From: UBA5972 sp964567685
GTDB lineage: Bacteria; Pseudomonadota; Alphaproteobacteria; Rhodobacterales; Rhodobacteraceae
DNA length: 64,000 bases
Direction of reading: 5' to 3'
NCBI GenBank assembly: GCA_964567685.1
Contig: CAZMNO010000011.1
Location: forward strand, 20,669 to 84,668
The notes beneath the pieces are model-generated. The model saw only the letters and a program-made list of their open reading frames with translations, was not told the origin of the DNA and searched no databases. The position numbers and the translations under genes are program-made. This document shows, one piece after another, positions 1 to 8,928 of the stretch (the first letter of the stretch is position 1; each line of letters begins with the position of its first letter).

Positions 1-771
1 GAACATCAGCGCAAAATTGACCAAACCGGTCCCACCACCGGCTCGCCCGCCATGAAAGGCAAACGAGGCCCAGTCATTGTCAAGATTCCAGAGCACAACC
101 GGCAGCAGCCCGACAAGGCCGATCAGACCGCCAATCCAGGGCCCCGGCTGATAAAACCAGCGCCGGGCCTGAGGTGTGGCGACCATGTAGATCAGCACGG
201 CCAACGGTATCCACGCCGCCTGATACTTCGACCCAAGGGCCAAAGCCAGCGCCAACCCTGCCCAGACCCATAGGCGCAATGGGACCCTGCCATCGCAAGA
301 GGCAATTCGCATCAACGCCAGAACCGCCAGCGCAGAGGCCAAGTTGAGCGGCCCGTCCGGCACCACGAACACCCCACCTGACAATAAAAAGAAAGGAGAG
401 GCGCAAAAGAGCAGCAGCGTCCACAATCCGGCGCGCGCACCCGAAACCGCGCGGCCAATTTCATAGATCACATAAGCCGTTCCCGCACCTGCCAACAGGA
501 ACGGGGCGCGATAGACCAGCCGGTGTTCAATCCCCGTCACATCGGCAAAGGCCACCGGCAGCCAGAAACTGATCGGCGGATGATCAAAAAAGCTCAGGCT
601 GTATTCCCGCGCAACGGCAATTGCATAGGCTTCATCAACACCAAGCGGCAGAACCAGCGCCAGCGCGATCTTCACGACCATCGTGAGCCCGATCAGAAAC
701 CAGACCGCGCGCCTGGCATCGCTCTGGGAAACCGGTGAATTCTGAACAAGAGGACCTAAGAGAATGTTCAT
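1..771 (-). CDS. Glycosyltransferase family 39 (PMT/ArnT-like) membrane protein, 3' end outside window
   Basis: Reading the minus strand from an ATG at 771 gives 257 uninterrupted codons that run off the left edge, so the gene is partial. After a short N-terminal tail a first membrane segment ends in the motif GVDEAYAIAVA, followed by FFDHPPISFWL. The acidic residue after the first membrane helix and the HPP motif are typical of GT-C fold dolichyl/undecaprenyl-phosphate sugar transferases (ArnT, PMT families). Several further hydrophobic segments follow. The start lies 20 bp downstream of the GtrA-type glycosyltransferase stop, on the same strand, so the two are probably co-transcribed. Such pairs usually modify lipid A, LPS or other envelope glycans using polyprenyl-phosphate sugars. 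The acceptor is unknown. Confidence 0.8.
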   Translation of the reverse strand, partial: MNILLGPLVQNSPVSQSDARRAVWFLIGLTMVVKIALALVLPLGVDEAYAIAVAREYSLSFFDHPPISFWLPVAFADVTGIEHRLVYRAPFLLAGAGTAYVIYEIGRAVSGARAGLWTLLLFCASPFFLLSGGVFVVPDGPLNLASALAVLALMRIASCDGRVPLRLWVWAGLALALALGSKYQAAWIPLAVLIYMVATPQARRWFYQPGPWIGGLIGLVGLLPVVLWNLDNDWASFAFHGGRAGGGTGLVNFALMF

Positions 772-791
772 CGCATTCCCTGCCTAGCCGA

Positions 792-1904
792 TCAGGCCCG
801 CCACGTCACCAAGGCGCTGGCAACGAAGTTCCACAAAGCCCCGATGAAAGCGCCGACAAAACCCGCCAGTGCCCAAAACGGCAGCACCGCAAATACCGCC
901 GTTGCCACCCCGATATTGGCAATCGCCCCGACCGAACAGACCCCGTAAAACGAAATCAGCCCGCGCACAAACGCCCGCCCCTTCAGCGACCGGTCCTTAT
1001 AGGTCAGCGCGTTGTTGAGAATGAAATTCGAGGTCATGGCAACCAGAACGGCCACGGTCTGTGCTGCCGCGAACTGATCCGGAACAAATCCCAGAACACC
1101 GCGCAGCACCAATAGGTGCACCACCAACCCCGAGAGCCCGACAAGCATGAACAGAATGAACCGGATCGACACCAGCCCGCCGGTCAGGCGCACGGCCAGA
1201 AGGCCGAGAAACTCCAGCGTCACCGCGCTGTCCATCTTGCTCAACCCATGCTGACGTTCGCGAAACACATAGCCGACTTCTTGAATCTTCCAGCGCCCGC
1301 CGCTGGCCGACAGCATGTCTGCCAATATCTTGAACCCCTGTTGCTGCAGGTTCAAAACCACCGCGTTGAAGCTCTCGCGCCGCACCATGAAAAATCCGCT
1401 CATCGGATCAGAGGCCGAGATTCTGAGGAGCCGCCGCGCCAGCGTCGTGGCAAAATCGCTGCCGCGCTTGCGGATCGCCGACAGCCCGGTCCCGGCCGAA
1501 CCATCCTCAACATTGCGACTGCCGATCACCAGATCGAGCTTCGCATCCTTTTGAAGATGCTCAAACATCTTGGGCAACCGGGATTCGTCATGCTGCAGGT
1601 CCGCATCCATCACCGCGACTATTGGCGCGACGCTGGACAGAATGCCCTCGATACAGGCACCAGCCAGCCCGCGCCGCCCGATCCGGTGCACAACCCGTAC
1701 ATTCGGTTTCTCACGGCCAACCGCCCGCACTTCTTTCGCCGTGCCGTCAGGGCTGTCGTCGTCAACAAACACCACTTCCCAGGCGATGTCCGTCAATGCC
1801 GCTTCCAGCAATGTGAACAGCGGGCGGATGTTCTCGCGCTCGTTATAGGTCGGCACCACAACCGTCAGTTCCGGGATGCGCGTATTCAATTGGTCTGGTG
1901 ACAC
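792..1904 (-). CDS. Family 2 glycosyltransferase with C-terminal GtrA domain (dolichol-phosphate mannosyltransferase-like)
   Basis: The 370-residue protein starts with a GT2 domain (residues about 10-235). It shows TVVVPTYNERENI, the nucleotide-binding VFVDDDSPDGT, and DADLQHDES, the DXD-type metal site of DPM1-like enzymes. Residues about 240-370 form four membrane segments of the GtrA family. This architecture makes polyprenyl-phosphate-linked sugar at the inner membrane and may help flip it. The adjacent GT39 gene would use that lipid-linked sugar as donor, which supports an envelope glycan modification pair. The opposite strand carries long open frames here that are shadows. Confidence 0.88.
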   Translation of the reverse strand: MSPDQLNTRIPELTVVVPTYNERENIRPLFTLLEAALTDIAWEVVFVDDDSPDGTAKEVRAVGREKPNVRVVHRIGRRGLAGACIEGILSSVAPIVAVMDADLQHDESRLPKMFEHLQKDAKLDLVIGSRNVEDGSAGTGLSAIRKRGSDFATTLARRLLRISASDPMSGFFMVRRESFNAVVLNLQQQGFKILADMLSASGGRWKIQEVGYVFRERQHGLSKMDSAVTLEFLGLLAVRLTGGLVSIRFILFMLVGLSGLVVHLLVLRGVLGFVPDQFAAAQTVAVLVAMTSNFILNNALTYKDRSLKGRAFVRGLISFYGVCSVGAIANIGVATAVFAVLPFWALAGFVGAFIGALWNFVASALVTWRA

Positions 1905-1998
1905 GTTCTGCCCGTAATCGCTGGTTCAAACTCGGCCTCAAATCCATGATATCCGCCCGCTTGGCAAGGAAATTCTGGCAGATGCGCCGATTACCGCT

Positions 1999-2026
1999 CT
2001 TCTTCTTTTTGCCAAATATCCTCGCC
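1999..2026 (-). repeat. 28-nt 3'-flanking motif, copy A
   Basis: Read on the minus strand this is GGATATTT, seven variable bases, then AAGAAGAAG, preceded by a G/C-rich quartet. Two other copies with identical spacing lie at 18154-18181 and 50464-50491. Copy A lies downstream of the amidohydrolase stop at 2079 and on the same strand. It has no hairpin of its own. Function is unknown: it could be a processing or protein-binding site in 3' ends. Confidence 0.6.
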
Positions 2027-2078
2027 GAAGGCATTCTGTCTCTGTCAAGTGGGTAACCTTGAGATGGCATATACCGAC

Positions 2079-3416
2079 CTAGGCCATCAGCCCGGCCGCC
2101 AGTTGTCCCTGTCGACTGACCACTCTCTCCAGATCTAGGCTGACAAGCTCAAAATCACGCACGACCTCGCGCCCTTCCACCAGAAGATGCCGCACCCGTT
2201 GTGGGGCACAGAACACCAGAGCGGCAATTGGATCCCACGCCCCGGCATTACTGATCCCGGACATGTCCCAGATCGCGATATCCGCACGCATACCCGGCAC
2301 CAGCGCACCACAATCCGGCCGACCCAGCACTCTGGCCCCGCCAAGGGTGGCGATTTCCAGCATTTCGCGTGCCGACATCGCATCGGCGCCGTTTGCCACG
2401 CGCTGCAGCAACATCCCCTGCCGTGCCTCGCTGATCAGATCACCGCTGTCATTGCTGGCTGAACCGTCCACACCCAGCCCGACTTTCACCCCCCGATCCC
2501 GCATTGCCCTGACCGGCGCGATGCCCGAGCCAAGGCGGCAATTGGAACAGGGGCAATGGGCAACACCTGTACCTGTGCGCTGAAACAGGTCGATCTCTTC
2601 TGCATTCAGCTTCACGCAATGGGCGTGCCAAACGTCATCGCCCGTCCAGCCAAGATCCTCGGCATATTGCCCGGGACGGCAGCCGAATTTTTCCAGACTA
2701 TAGGCGATATCCTCGTCGTTTTCCGCCAGATGCGTATGCAGCATCACGCCTTTGTCCCGCGCCAGAAGGGCGGAATCGCGCATCAGTTCTCGGCTGACGG
2801 AAAAGGGTGAACAGGGGGCAATCCCGACACGGGTCATCGCCCCATCGCTGGCATCGTGAAACGCATCGATGACGCGAATGCAGTCTTCCAGAATATCCGC
2901 CTCGCGTTCAACCAGACTGTCCGGCGGCAAGCCGCCGTCGCTTTCGCCAATGCTCATCGCCCCGCGGGTTGCATGAAACCTGAGCCCGATGGATTTCGCC
3001 GCCTCGATCGTGTCTTCAAGACGCACGCCATTGGGGTAAAGATACAAGTGATCCGAGGACATCGTACAACCCGACAATGCCAGCTCCGCCAGCCCGATCT
3101 GGGCTGAAACATACATCTCCTCAGGCCCCATCCGCGCCCAGATCGGATAAAGCGTCTGCAGCCAGCCGAACAGCAGCGCGTCCTGCCCGCCGGGAACGGC
3201 ACGGGTCAGGGTCTGGTAGAGATGATGATGGGTATTGACGAGACCCGGCGTGACAACACAACCCGCCGCCTCGATCACATGATCCGCCGGGCCGAGCGAA
3301 GAACCGGTGGCGGCGATAACGCCATCCCTGATCAGGATATCCGAACCCTGAATTTCACGTCTTGTGGCATCCATGGTGACCAGAATATCAGCGTTCCGGA
3401 TAAGGGTGGTCGGCAT
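2079..3416 (-). CDS. Amidohydrolase, probable 8-oxoguanine deaminase / hydroxyatrazine hydrolase family
   Basis: This 445-residue protein belongs to the AtzA/TrzN/8-oxoguanine deaminase branch of the amidohydrolases. Visible are the N-terminal beta-sandwich (residues 1-55), GLVNTHHHLYQTLTRA with the metal-binding HxH, HLAENDED, HAHCVKLN, and VGLGVDGSASND, whose Asp is the catalytic and metal ligand. Members deaminate or dechlorinate purine- and triazine-like rings. The THHHLYQTLTRA form is typical of 8-oxoguanine deaminases, but substrate cannot be read from sequence. The gene stands alone. A perfect 14-bp palindrome lies 50 bp upstream of the start and may be an operator. Confidence 0.82.
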   Translation of the reverse strand: MPTTLIRNADILVTMDATRREIQGSDILIRDGVIAATGSSLGPADHVIEAAGCVVTPGLVNTHHHLYQTLTRAVPGGQDALLFGWLQTLYPIWARMGPEEMYVSAQIGLAELALSGCTMSSDHLYLYPNGVRLEDTIEAAKSIGLRFHATRGAMSIGESDGGLPPDSLVEREADILEDCIRVIDAFHDASDGAMTRVGIAPCSPFSVSRELMRDSALLARDKGVMLHTHLAENDEDIAYSLEKFGCRPGQYAEDLGWTGDDVWHAHCVKLNAEEIDLFQRTGTGVAHCPCSNCRLGSGIAPVRAMRDRGVKVGLGVDGSASNDSGDLISEARQGMLLQRVANGADAMSAREMLEIATLGGARVLGRPDCGALVPGMRADIAIWDMSGISNAGAWDPIAALVFCAPQRVRHLLVEGREVVRDFELVSLDLERVVSRQGQLAAGLMA

Positions 3417-3465
3417 TGGCAGGCCCTTTCATGCGCGAGACTTCACGCCAGATTACTGATTTGCA

Positions 3466-3479
3466 GTTGCCGCGGCAAC
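3466..3479. promoter_or_regulatory. 14-bp perfect palindrome upstream of the amidohydrolase gene
   Basis: GTTGCCGCGGCAAC is its own reverse complement and sits about 50 bp upstream of the amidohydrolase start at 3416. It is a possible operator, but no regulator gene is next to it. G/C-rich palindromes of this length can also occur by chance. Confidence 0.3.
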
Positions 3480-3671
3480 GCCGGGAAATGGCCTGAGTGG
3501 CTGGTTAGCCCAGCAGAGGTAAATATTGAGTATTTTGAAACAATGATGCCGGGTGGGAGGCTTGTTGAAATGCCTGGGTGAAGCGATCTTTATCAAAAAG
3601 CCGTGAAATTGGTCCCCAGCCCCATTTCCCTGCTAATGTGCAGGGATCAATTCGTGAACAGGAGATTTCCA

Positions 3672-4007
3672 ATGGATCGCAGACAGTTTTTGCAAGTTTC
3701 ACTGACCTTCGGCGCCGCGCTGACCCTTGCCACTTCAAATCAGGCAAGAGCGGCAACTACGCACAAGGTCAAGATTCGTGGGTTCAAGTTTTCGCCCAGA
3801 AAACTGGAGGTTGCGGTCGGCGACAGTATCGAATTTGAAAACCGCGACTCCGCTGCCCATACCGCCACCGCCACTGACAACTCCTGGGATACGGGCACGC
3901 TCGGGTTTGGCGAAAAGGCAACCATACCGGTGACCGACGGCATGAAAACCAGTTATTTCTGCCGATTTCATGCCGCAATGAAGGGCAGTTTGGTCGTGTC
4001 AGGATAA
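3672..4007 (+). CDS. Tat-exported cupredoxin (plastocyanin/amicyanin-like blue copper protein)
   Basis: The start is placed at ATG 3672 because AGGAG lies seven bases upstream and the protein then opens with MDRRQFLQVSL, a twin-arginine signal followed by a hydrophobic stretch ending in an ARA cleavage site. An in-frame ATG at 3603 has no such support. The mature part of about 85 residues is one cupredoxin domain. It carries the type-1 copper ligands His (SAAHTA), Cys (SYFCRF), His (RFHAAM) and Met (AAMKG) in the expected order. It would act as a small periplasmic electron carrier or copper-binding protein. Its end overlaps the convergent YedK-like gene by nine bases, and no redox partner gene is adjacent. 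Confidence 0.85.
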   Translation: MDRRQFLQVSLTFGAALTLATSNQARAATTHKVKIRGFKFSPRKLEVAVGDSIEFENRDSAAHTATATDNSWDTGTLGFGEKATIPVTDGMKTSYFCRFHAAMKGSLVVSG

Positions 4008-4664
4008 CGGCTCAATCAGGTCAGCCCCCTCAACGCGGTTCGAATTTACTTTCCTGTCAACCCGATGGAATTCAAGCATATCTTCTTCAGCTGGTTTCAT
4101 CAGCGTGGCAGCCCCCTTTCCTTCTTCCCCCAGCCACAGCGCAGTGTTTCCGGGCGTAATGATAACCGGCATCCGGTGGTGGATCGAAGACAGCGCCTCA
4201 TTGGCGCTGGTGGTGACGATGGCGCAGGTCTGCAGGGTTTCACCCCCCGTGGCGGTCCAGTCCTGCCAGATACCGGCAAGCGCCAGCACGTCAGTGCGGG
4301 CCGGATGGATGTACCAGGGCAATCGCGTACCGTCTTCGGTTTTTGTCCATTCGTAAAATCCCGATGCCGGGATCAGGCAACGCCGCTCACGACAGGCAGC
4401 GCGAAAGGCCGGTTTTTCCGCAATCGTTTCAGCCCGCGCATTGATCAAGAGCGGCCCCTCGCGGTCGCTTTTGGCCCAGTGCGGCAGAAACCCCCAGCGC
4501 ATCGGTATGAGGTACCGCCCCTCCTCGGTCGTAACGACGGTGGTTATTTTCTGCGTCGGGCAGATATTGTAGCGCGGCGTCGGCATCAACTCGGCAGCCA
4601 CGGTTGCATCGAATAACTGGGCCATCGCCTCGTCAGGCAGCATCAGGGCAAATCGTCCGCACAT
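3999..4664 (-). CDS. SOS-response-associated peptidase family protein (YedK/HMCES, SRAP domain)
   Basis: The start is set at ATG 4664 so that the protein begins MCGRFAL. In this family the initiator Met is removed and Cys2 forms a thiazolidine cross-link to abasic sites in single-stranded DNA. The upstream ATG at 4700 would bury that Cys. Further family marks are RYNICPTQ, MRWGFLPHWAK, INARAETIAEKPAFR, LIPASGFYEWT and the late HHRMPVI histidine. The 221-residue length is normal. It protects abasic sites during replication. The gene diverges from selO. Confidence 0.93.
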   Translation of the reverse strand: MCGRFALMLPDEAMAQLFDATVAAELMPTPRYNICPTQKITTVVTTEEGRYLIPMRWGFLPHWAKSDREGPLLINARAETIAEKPAFRAACRERRCLIPASGFYEWTKTEDGTRLPWYIHPARTDVLALAGIWQDWTATGGETLQTCAIVTTSANEALSSIHHRMPVIITPGNTALWLGEEGKGAATLMKPAEEDMLEFHRVDRKVNSNRVEGADLIEPLS

Positions 4665-4773
4665 AGCGGCAGGATTGCCGATTTGACGGGGCTTGTCCAA
4701 TGGGTTGCCTCTTTCAAATGCTCTAGCGAGTGTTTAGTTTTCACCCTGACAGGACATTGCCAAAGCCAGCCCG

Positions 4774-6231
4774 ATGCCATTTTCGTTTCAAAACACCTAT
4801 GCCCGCCTGCCCGAGCACTTTTTTGTGCGCCAGCCAGCGGCAGCCAAACCAGAAGCAAATATAGTTAAGATAAATCATGGCCTTGCCAAAGCTCTTGGGG
4901 TGAACGGGGCCGATCTGGAAACACGGCAAAGTGCTGAAATCCTGAGCGCAACCCGGATCGCACAAGGCTCCGAACCGCTTGCAATGGCCTATGCCGGGCA
5001 CCAGTTCGGCAATTGGGTGCCGCAACTGGGCGACGGGCGCGCGGTATTGCTGGGCGAGGTGGTGGCGCGTGACGGGATGCGGTTTGACATCCACCTCAAA
5101 GGATCTGGCCTCACGCCGTTTTCCCGCGGTGGCGATGGCAAGGCCGTTCTGGGGGCAGCGATCAGGGAATATATCGTCAGCGAGGCGATGGCGGCTCTCG
5201 GTATCCCGACCACACGCGCATTGGCGGTTGTGAGCACGGGTGAAACTGTTCTGCGCGACACCGCTCTGCCCGGGGCTGTGCTGACACGGGTCGCGCAAAG
5301 CCATGTGCGGGTCGGCACCTTTCAGTATTTTTTCGCCCGTCAGGATATCGACGCGCTGCAGCGTCTCACGGATTACGTGATCCATCGCCATTACCCCGAG
5401 GCGGCCAAGGCTGAGATACCGGCACTTGCACTTTTGCAGGCTGTTCTGACCCGGCAGGCAGAGCTGATCGCCAGTTGGATGCAGGTCGGGTTCATTCACG
5501 GCGTGATGAACACCGACAACATGTCCATCGCCGGGGAAACCATCGATTACGGCCCTTGCGCATTCATGGATGAATACCATCCGGCGAAAGTGTTCAGCTC
5601 GATCGATCAGCAGGGGCGTTATGCTTATGGCAACCAGCCGAATATCGCCCATTGGAATCTGGCACAATTTGCCCAGTGCCTGCTGCCGCTCATTCCACTT
5701 GAGCCTGACGCGGCGGCCAAAGAGGCTCAGGCCGTGATCGACCGCTTCCCGGCGGAATTCAACGCAGCCCATAACAAAAGGATCGCTGCGAAAATCGGGC
5801 TGGATCGGATATCGGGCGATGACACTCCGATATTCACCGAACTTTTTGAGTTGATGGCGGCTGATACGGTTGATTTCACACTGTTTTTCACTGCATTGAC
5901 CAATGATCTGGCCACATCCGATGGTAGCGAAACCATGGCAATGTTTCAAAACCCCACAGCATTTTCAGACTGGCGCAGCCGCTGGCTGGAACGACTCGGC
6001 GATGATAAGGAAAAGGCGATTGCCCTGATGCGGGCGGCAAATCCGGTTTACATTGCGCGGAACCACCGTGTCGAGCAGGCAATATCTGCTGCCTATCAGG
6101 GGAATTTCGAGCCGTTTGAAACCCTTCTCAAGGTACTCGCGCACCCCTTCATCGCCGATCCTTCAACAGAGGATTATCAGGCCGCCCCGCGCCCTGATGA
6201 AATCGTGCACGAAACCTTCTGCGGCACCTGA
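4774..6231 (+). CDS. selO: Protein adenylyltransferase SelO (YdiU family pseudokinase)
   Basis: The 485-residue protein matches the SelO/YdiU (UPF0061) family throughout: YAGHQFGNWVPQLGDGRA, the KGSGLTPFSRGGDGKAVL nucleotide loop, REYIVSEAM, GFIHGVMNTDNM and DYGPCAFMD. SelO enzymes bind ATP in a flipped orientation and transfer AMP to Ser, Thr or Tyr of target proteins, with a role in redox stress. The C-terminus ends ETFCGT, so the conserved Cys near the end, selenocysteine in some eukaryotic homologues, is present. The gene is monocistronic. A 402-aa open frame on the opposite strand is a shadow. Confidence 0.95.
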   Translation: MPFSFQNTYARLPEHFFVRQPAAAKPEANIVKINHGLAKALGVNGADLETRQSAEILSATRIAQGSEPLAMAYAGHQFGNWVPQLGDGRAVLLGEVVARDGMRFDIHLKGSGLTPFSRGGDGKAVLGAAIREYIVSEAMAALGIPTTRALAVVSTGETVLRDTALPGAVLTRVAQSHVRVGTFQYFFARQDIDALQRLTDYVIHRHYPEAAKAEIPALALLQAVLTRQAELIASWMQVGFIHGVMNTDNMSIAGETIDYGPCAFMDEYHPAKVFSSIDQQGRYAYGNQPNIAHWNLAQFAQCLLPLIPLEPDAAAKEAQAVIDRFPAEFNAAHNKRIAAKIGLDRISGDDTPIFTELFELMAADTVDFTLFFTALTNDLATSDGSETMAMFQNPTAFSDWRSRWLERLGDDKEKAIALMRAANPVYIARNHRVEQAISAAYQGNFEPFETLLKVLAHPFIADPSTEDYQAAPRPDEIVHETFCGT

Positions 6232-6240
6232 ATGCCCTGT

Positions 6241-6654
6241 TTAAAGTTCAGGCCCGATTTCAAGTTTACTGCCGTCTGTGAAACGTGAGAACCTGAACCG
6301 CTTAAGGTCAAAACCCGGTTCAGCACCCGTGGCCAGTCTTGCCACGACCTCTCCAAAGCCGGGGCCGATTCCGAAACCGTGCGCACTCATGCCGGTGGCA
6401 AGGATCAGACCTTCTGCTCCGGGTACATGGTCGACGATGGGGACAACATCCGGCATCGTGTCGATCATCCCCGCCCATGCCTCGGTAATCTGAGGTTCGC
6501 CAAGACCTGGAAACCGGCTGGCGAAACGCTTTGTTATTCGCCTCACCTGACGGGCACTGGGTTTGGGTTCCAGCACGCGCATGGTTTCAAAGGGTGTGAT
6601 CTGATCTGCGCGCCATTTTCGCGGTGTCGTCCAGGCATCGGGAAAGCCTTTGGG
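6241..6654 (-). pseudogene. C-terminal remnant of FAD-dependent oxidoreductase (DadA/DAO family), cut off by an in-frame TAG
   Basis: Immediately after the TAG at 6655-6657 the same reading frame continues with PKGFPDAWTTPRKW, then FETMRVLEPKPS, and ends DPRF-like: GHVPGAEG, ATGMSAHGFGIGPGFGEVVA, FRFSRFTDGS. This is the conserved FAD-binding C-terminus of glycine/D-amino-acid oxidase relatives. Because no frameshift is needed, a single nonsense mutation separates it from the upstream part. The longest ATG-initiated piece is 6241-6582 (113 codons), which could not fold alone. With the missing N-terminus described in the neighbouring entry, the oxidoreductase is a pseudogene. Confidence 0.8.
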
Positions 6655-8763
6655 CTAGGCAGGTAACAATTCAACCGCTCGCCAGGAGGATTTCATCAGG
6701 GGCAAGTATGCCAGGGCATGGCGAAAAGAATCCGGGCCGATGGGAACACTGTGTGAATCCGCCAAAGCCAGTGTATAGCCTCCGTCTTCCCGCTGCCGGA
6801 TACCCAGCTCCTCGTCGCAGGCAGACCCATTGAAAACCTCTTGCAAAGGGCCAGTTTTGGCCACAGTGCCACGGATGGTCAGTTGCGGAAAACGAATGTC
6901 GTGACGGCGGGCAAACAGGGAAGACCAGGCGCCTGCGGCAAGGATAACCTGCTCGCTTTTCACAACCCCGGATTCGGTGACGACACCACTGATGCGGCCA
7001 GCCCTGTAATCAAGTGCGCGCACGACGCAGTTCTCACGGATGATCACACCGCTTTGTTGCGCCAGTGCGGCAACTGCGGGCACAGCACGCCAGGGCTCTG
7101 CCTGAGCATCCGATGGCGTAGTCAGCCCGCATTTCCACGGATGCGCCGCCTGGCCGTTGAAATGGTCGTTAACTTCCCTGGACGACATCAAACGGCTCTC
7201 AAGCGCGTGTTCCCTGGCGATTTTCAGCCAGTCGTCATAGCCTTCTGCGGCGGCGTCCGTGCTGGCCATGAAACACGTACCACCGGTACGCAGGCCGCAA
7301 CCCCCTTTGGTTTCCCTGTTGACCTCATGCCACAGCTTCAATGCGCGCATCATGATCGGAAGTTCCGCCACGTCCCGTCCCTGCTGGCGAACCCAGCCCC
7401 AATTGCGCGACGATTGCTCGCCTGCGATCCTGCCTTTTTCGCAAAGCAGAACCCGCTTATTTGCCCGCGCCAGATAAAGAGCGGCAAATGCCGGGTCTTC
7501 CGCCAGATTGACCGCTTCTTCGGGATCGTGTTCCAGATCGAACAATTGCGGCGGCATATCGATGAAATGAATCAACTTGATGTTTTCACGGCGCAAGACA
7601 TAGCCGCCCGAGCGTGTGCCGGTGCCGTGATATTCGGCAAAAACCGGTTCAGGCTTGACCTGCTCTCCTCTGAGCACGGGCCACAGGCTTTTTGCCAGAC
7701 GTTTTTCTTCGTCCTCGTTCAGAGGGATTCCGGCTGCTTCAAGGAAGGTAGGATAAATATCCGTGTGCGAAACAGGCGATGGTATTCGCCGGTTTTCAGA
7801 GATTCCCGGCCCTGCCACAATCAAGGGCACGCGAAGCGACTCCTCATACATGTGAAACAGCCCGAAAACATAGTGATCCCCCAGGGAAAACCCGTGATCC
7901 GATGTATAGACAATCAGCGTGTTGCTGGCCTGCCCAGAAGCCTGAAGCGCATCAAGGACTCGCCCGATCAGCGCGTCAAGATAAGTGACAGTCGCAAAAT
8001 AGGCCGCGCGCAACGCCTGCACCTGTTCATAAGGAAGCGTGTCGGCATGCGGCACGATCTGGCGTAAATGCCTGACCGAAGGGTGGTCCGGTCGGTCGGC
8101 TGAAGAAAACCGGATCGGCGGAGGGATATCTTCTGGCTTGTAGAGTTCAAAAAACTCACGCGGTGTAACAAAAGGTGCGTGCGCCGAAATGAAGTGAACC
8201 GACAGGGCCCAGGGGGTTTCCCCGGGTGACTTGGCCAGCCAGTTTTCGGCACTCAAGGCTATTCGTTCATCAAACTGCCGGTACGGATTGTCATCACCCG
8301 CCCCATAGCGCGAGGTCCAGATATCCCACAGGCCCTGGTAACTCGGTTCTGATCCTTCGTGGCGCAACGCACTGACCAGATCACCAATTCCGTCGGCTAT
8401 CTGCATGGTTTCCACAGTCGAGGTAAATCCGACATCATCTTCATCAGACCGGAAGTGCATTTTGCCGATGCCCGCCGTCTGGTATCCACTGTCTCGCAAT
8501 CGCCCCATCCAACTGGGCACCGCGCCATCATATGCTAAGGAACTGTCCCAATATCCGCTTTCATGGGGGAAGCGGCCAGTTGCCAAAGCCGCCCGTGCAG
8601 GAACACAAAGCGGGCTGGCGCAATAGGCATGTTCAAAGAGCGCACCCCTCTTTGCCAGACTGTCGAGGTTTGGTGTGTGAATTACCGGATGCCCGGCAGC
8701 CGCCAACAGGTCCGGTGCGTGGCTTTCACCAAGAAGAAACAGGATATTCGGACGATCCGTCAA
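6655..8763 (-). CDS. Chimeric ORF: sulfatase (N-terminal about 430 aa) fused to FAD oxidoreductase fragment
   Basis: Residues 1 to about 425 are a sulfatase/alkaline-phosphatase superfamily protein. It has PNILFLLGESH at the N-terminus, the formylglycine-type signature C53-V-P-A-R57, GKMHF, YTSDHGFSLGDH metal ligands, and the late QLFDLEHDPEEAVNLA. At about residue 425-435 (near 7470) the sequence switches to LARANKRVLLCEKGRIAGEQ, SSRNWGWVRQQGRD and further DadA-type FAD oxidoreductase sequence. The GxGxxG dinucleotide motif that should precede it is absent, as are the last tens of residues of the sulfatase. The fusion therefore looks like a deletion between two tandem genes, not a functional bifunctional enzyme. 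The sulfatase may retain activity. The frame stops at TAG 6655. Confidence 0.8.
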   Translation of the reverse strand: MTDRPNILFLLGESHAPDLLAAAGHPVIHTPNLDSLAKRGALFEHAYCASPLCVPARAALATGRFPHESGYWDSSLAYDGAVPSWMGRLRDSGYQTAGIGKMHFRSDEDDVGFTSTVETMQIADGIGDLVSALRHEGSEPSYQGLWDIWTSRYGAGDDNPYRQFDERIALSAENWLAKSPGETPWALSVHFISAHAPFVTPREFFELYKPEDIPPPIRFSSADRPDHPSVRHLRQIVPHADTLPYEQVQALRAAYFATVTYLDALIGRVLDALQASGQASNTLIVYTSDHGFSLGDHYVFGLFHMYEESLRVPLIVAGPGISENRRIPSPVSHTDIYPTFLEAAGIPLNEDEEKRLAKSLWPVLRGEQVKPEPVFAEYHGTGTRSGGYVLRRENIKLIHFIDMPPQLFDLEHDPEEAVNLAEDPAFAALYLARANKRVLLCEKGRIAGEQSSRNWGWVRQQGRDVAELPIMMRALKLWHEVNRETKGGCGLRTGGTCFMASTDAAAEGYDDWLKIAREHALESRLMSSREVNDHFNGQAAHPWKCGLTTPSDAQAEPWRAVPAVAALAQQSGVIIRENCVVRALDYRAGRISGVVTESGVVKSEQVILAAGAWSSLFARRHDIRFPQLTIRGTVAKTGPLQEVFNGSACDEELGIRQREDGGYTLALADSHSVPIGPDSFRHALAYLPLMKSSWRAVELLPA

Positions 8764-8928
8764 TTCATCTTCCTTGGTCGGACATCACGATCAAAGGGAG
8801 AATTCTTGTGCTTGATCGTGGACTATATGGTGTGCGCGACAGAAAGCCAGCCTATGTAGTCCACGGCCAGCCACTATCTAAGAGCGTAATACCTGTGGCG
8901 GCGTGCTTCCGATGCTCTATCGAGGGCT

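Noticed and set aside
792..2070. Long plus-strand frames (e.g. 1116-1901) and a 75-codon minus frame at 1843-2070
   Set aside because: Arg/His/Pro-rich translations typical of shadow frames opposite or upstream of the GtrA-type glycosyltransferase. The 75-codon frame covers the 28-nt motif and overlaps the next gene.
4741..5949. 402-codon open frame on the minus strand
   Set aside because: It lies opposite the well-conserved selO gene and has no domain pattern of its own.
6841..8067. 408-codon plus-strand frame
   Set aside because: It is opposite the sulfatase/oxidoreductase chimera, which shows real catalytic motifs. The plus-strand translation shows none.
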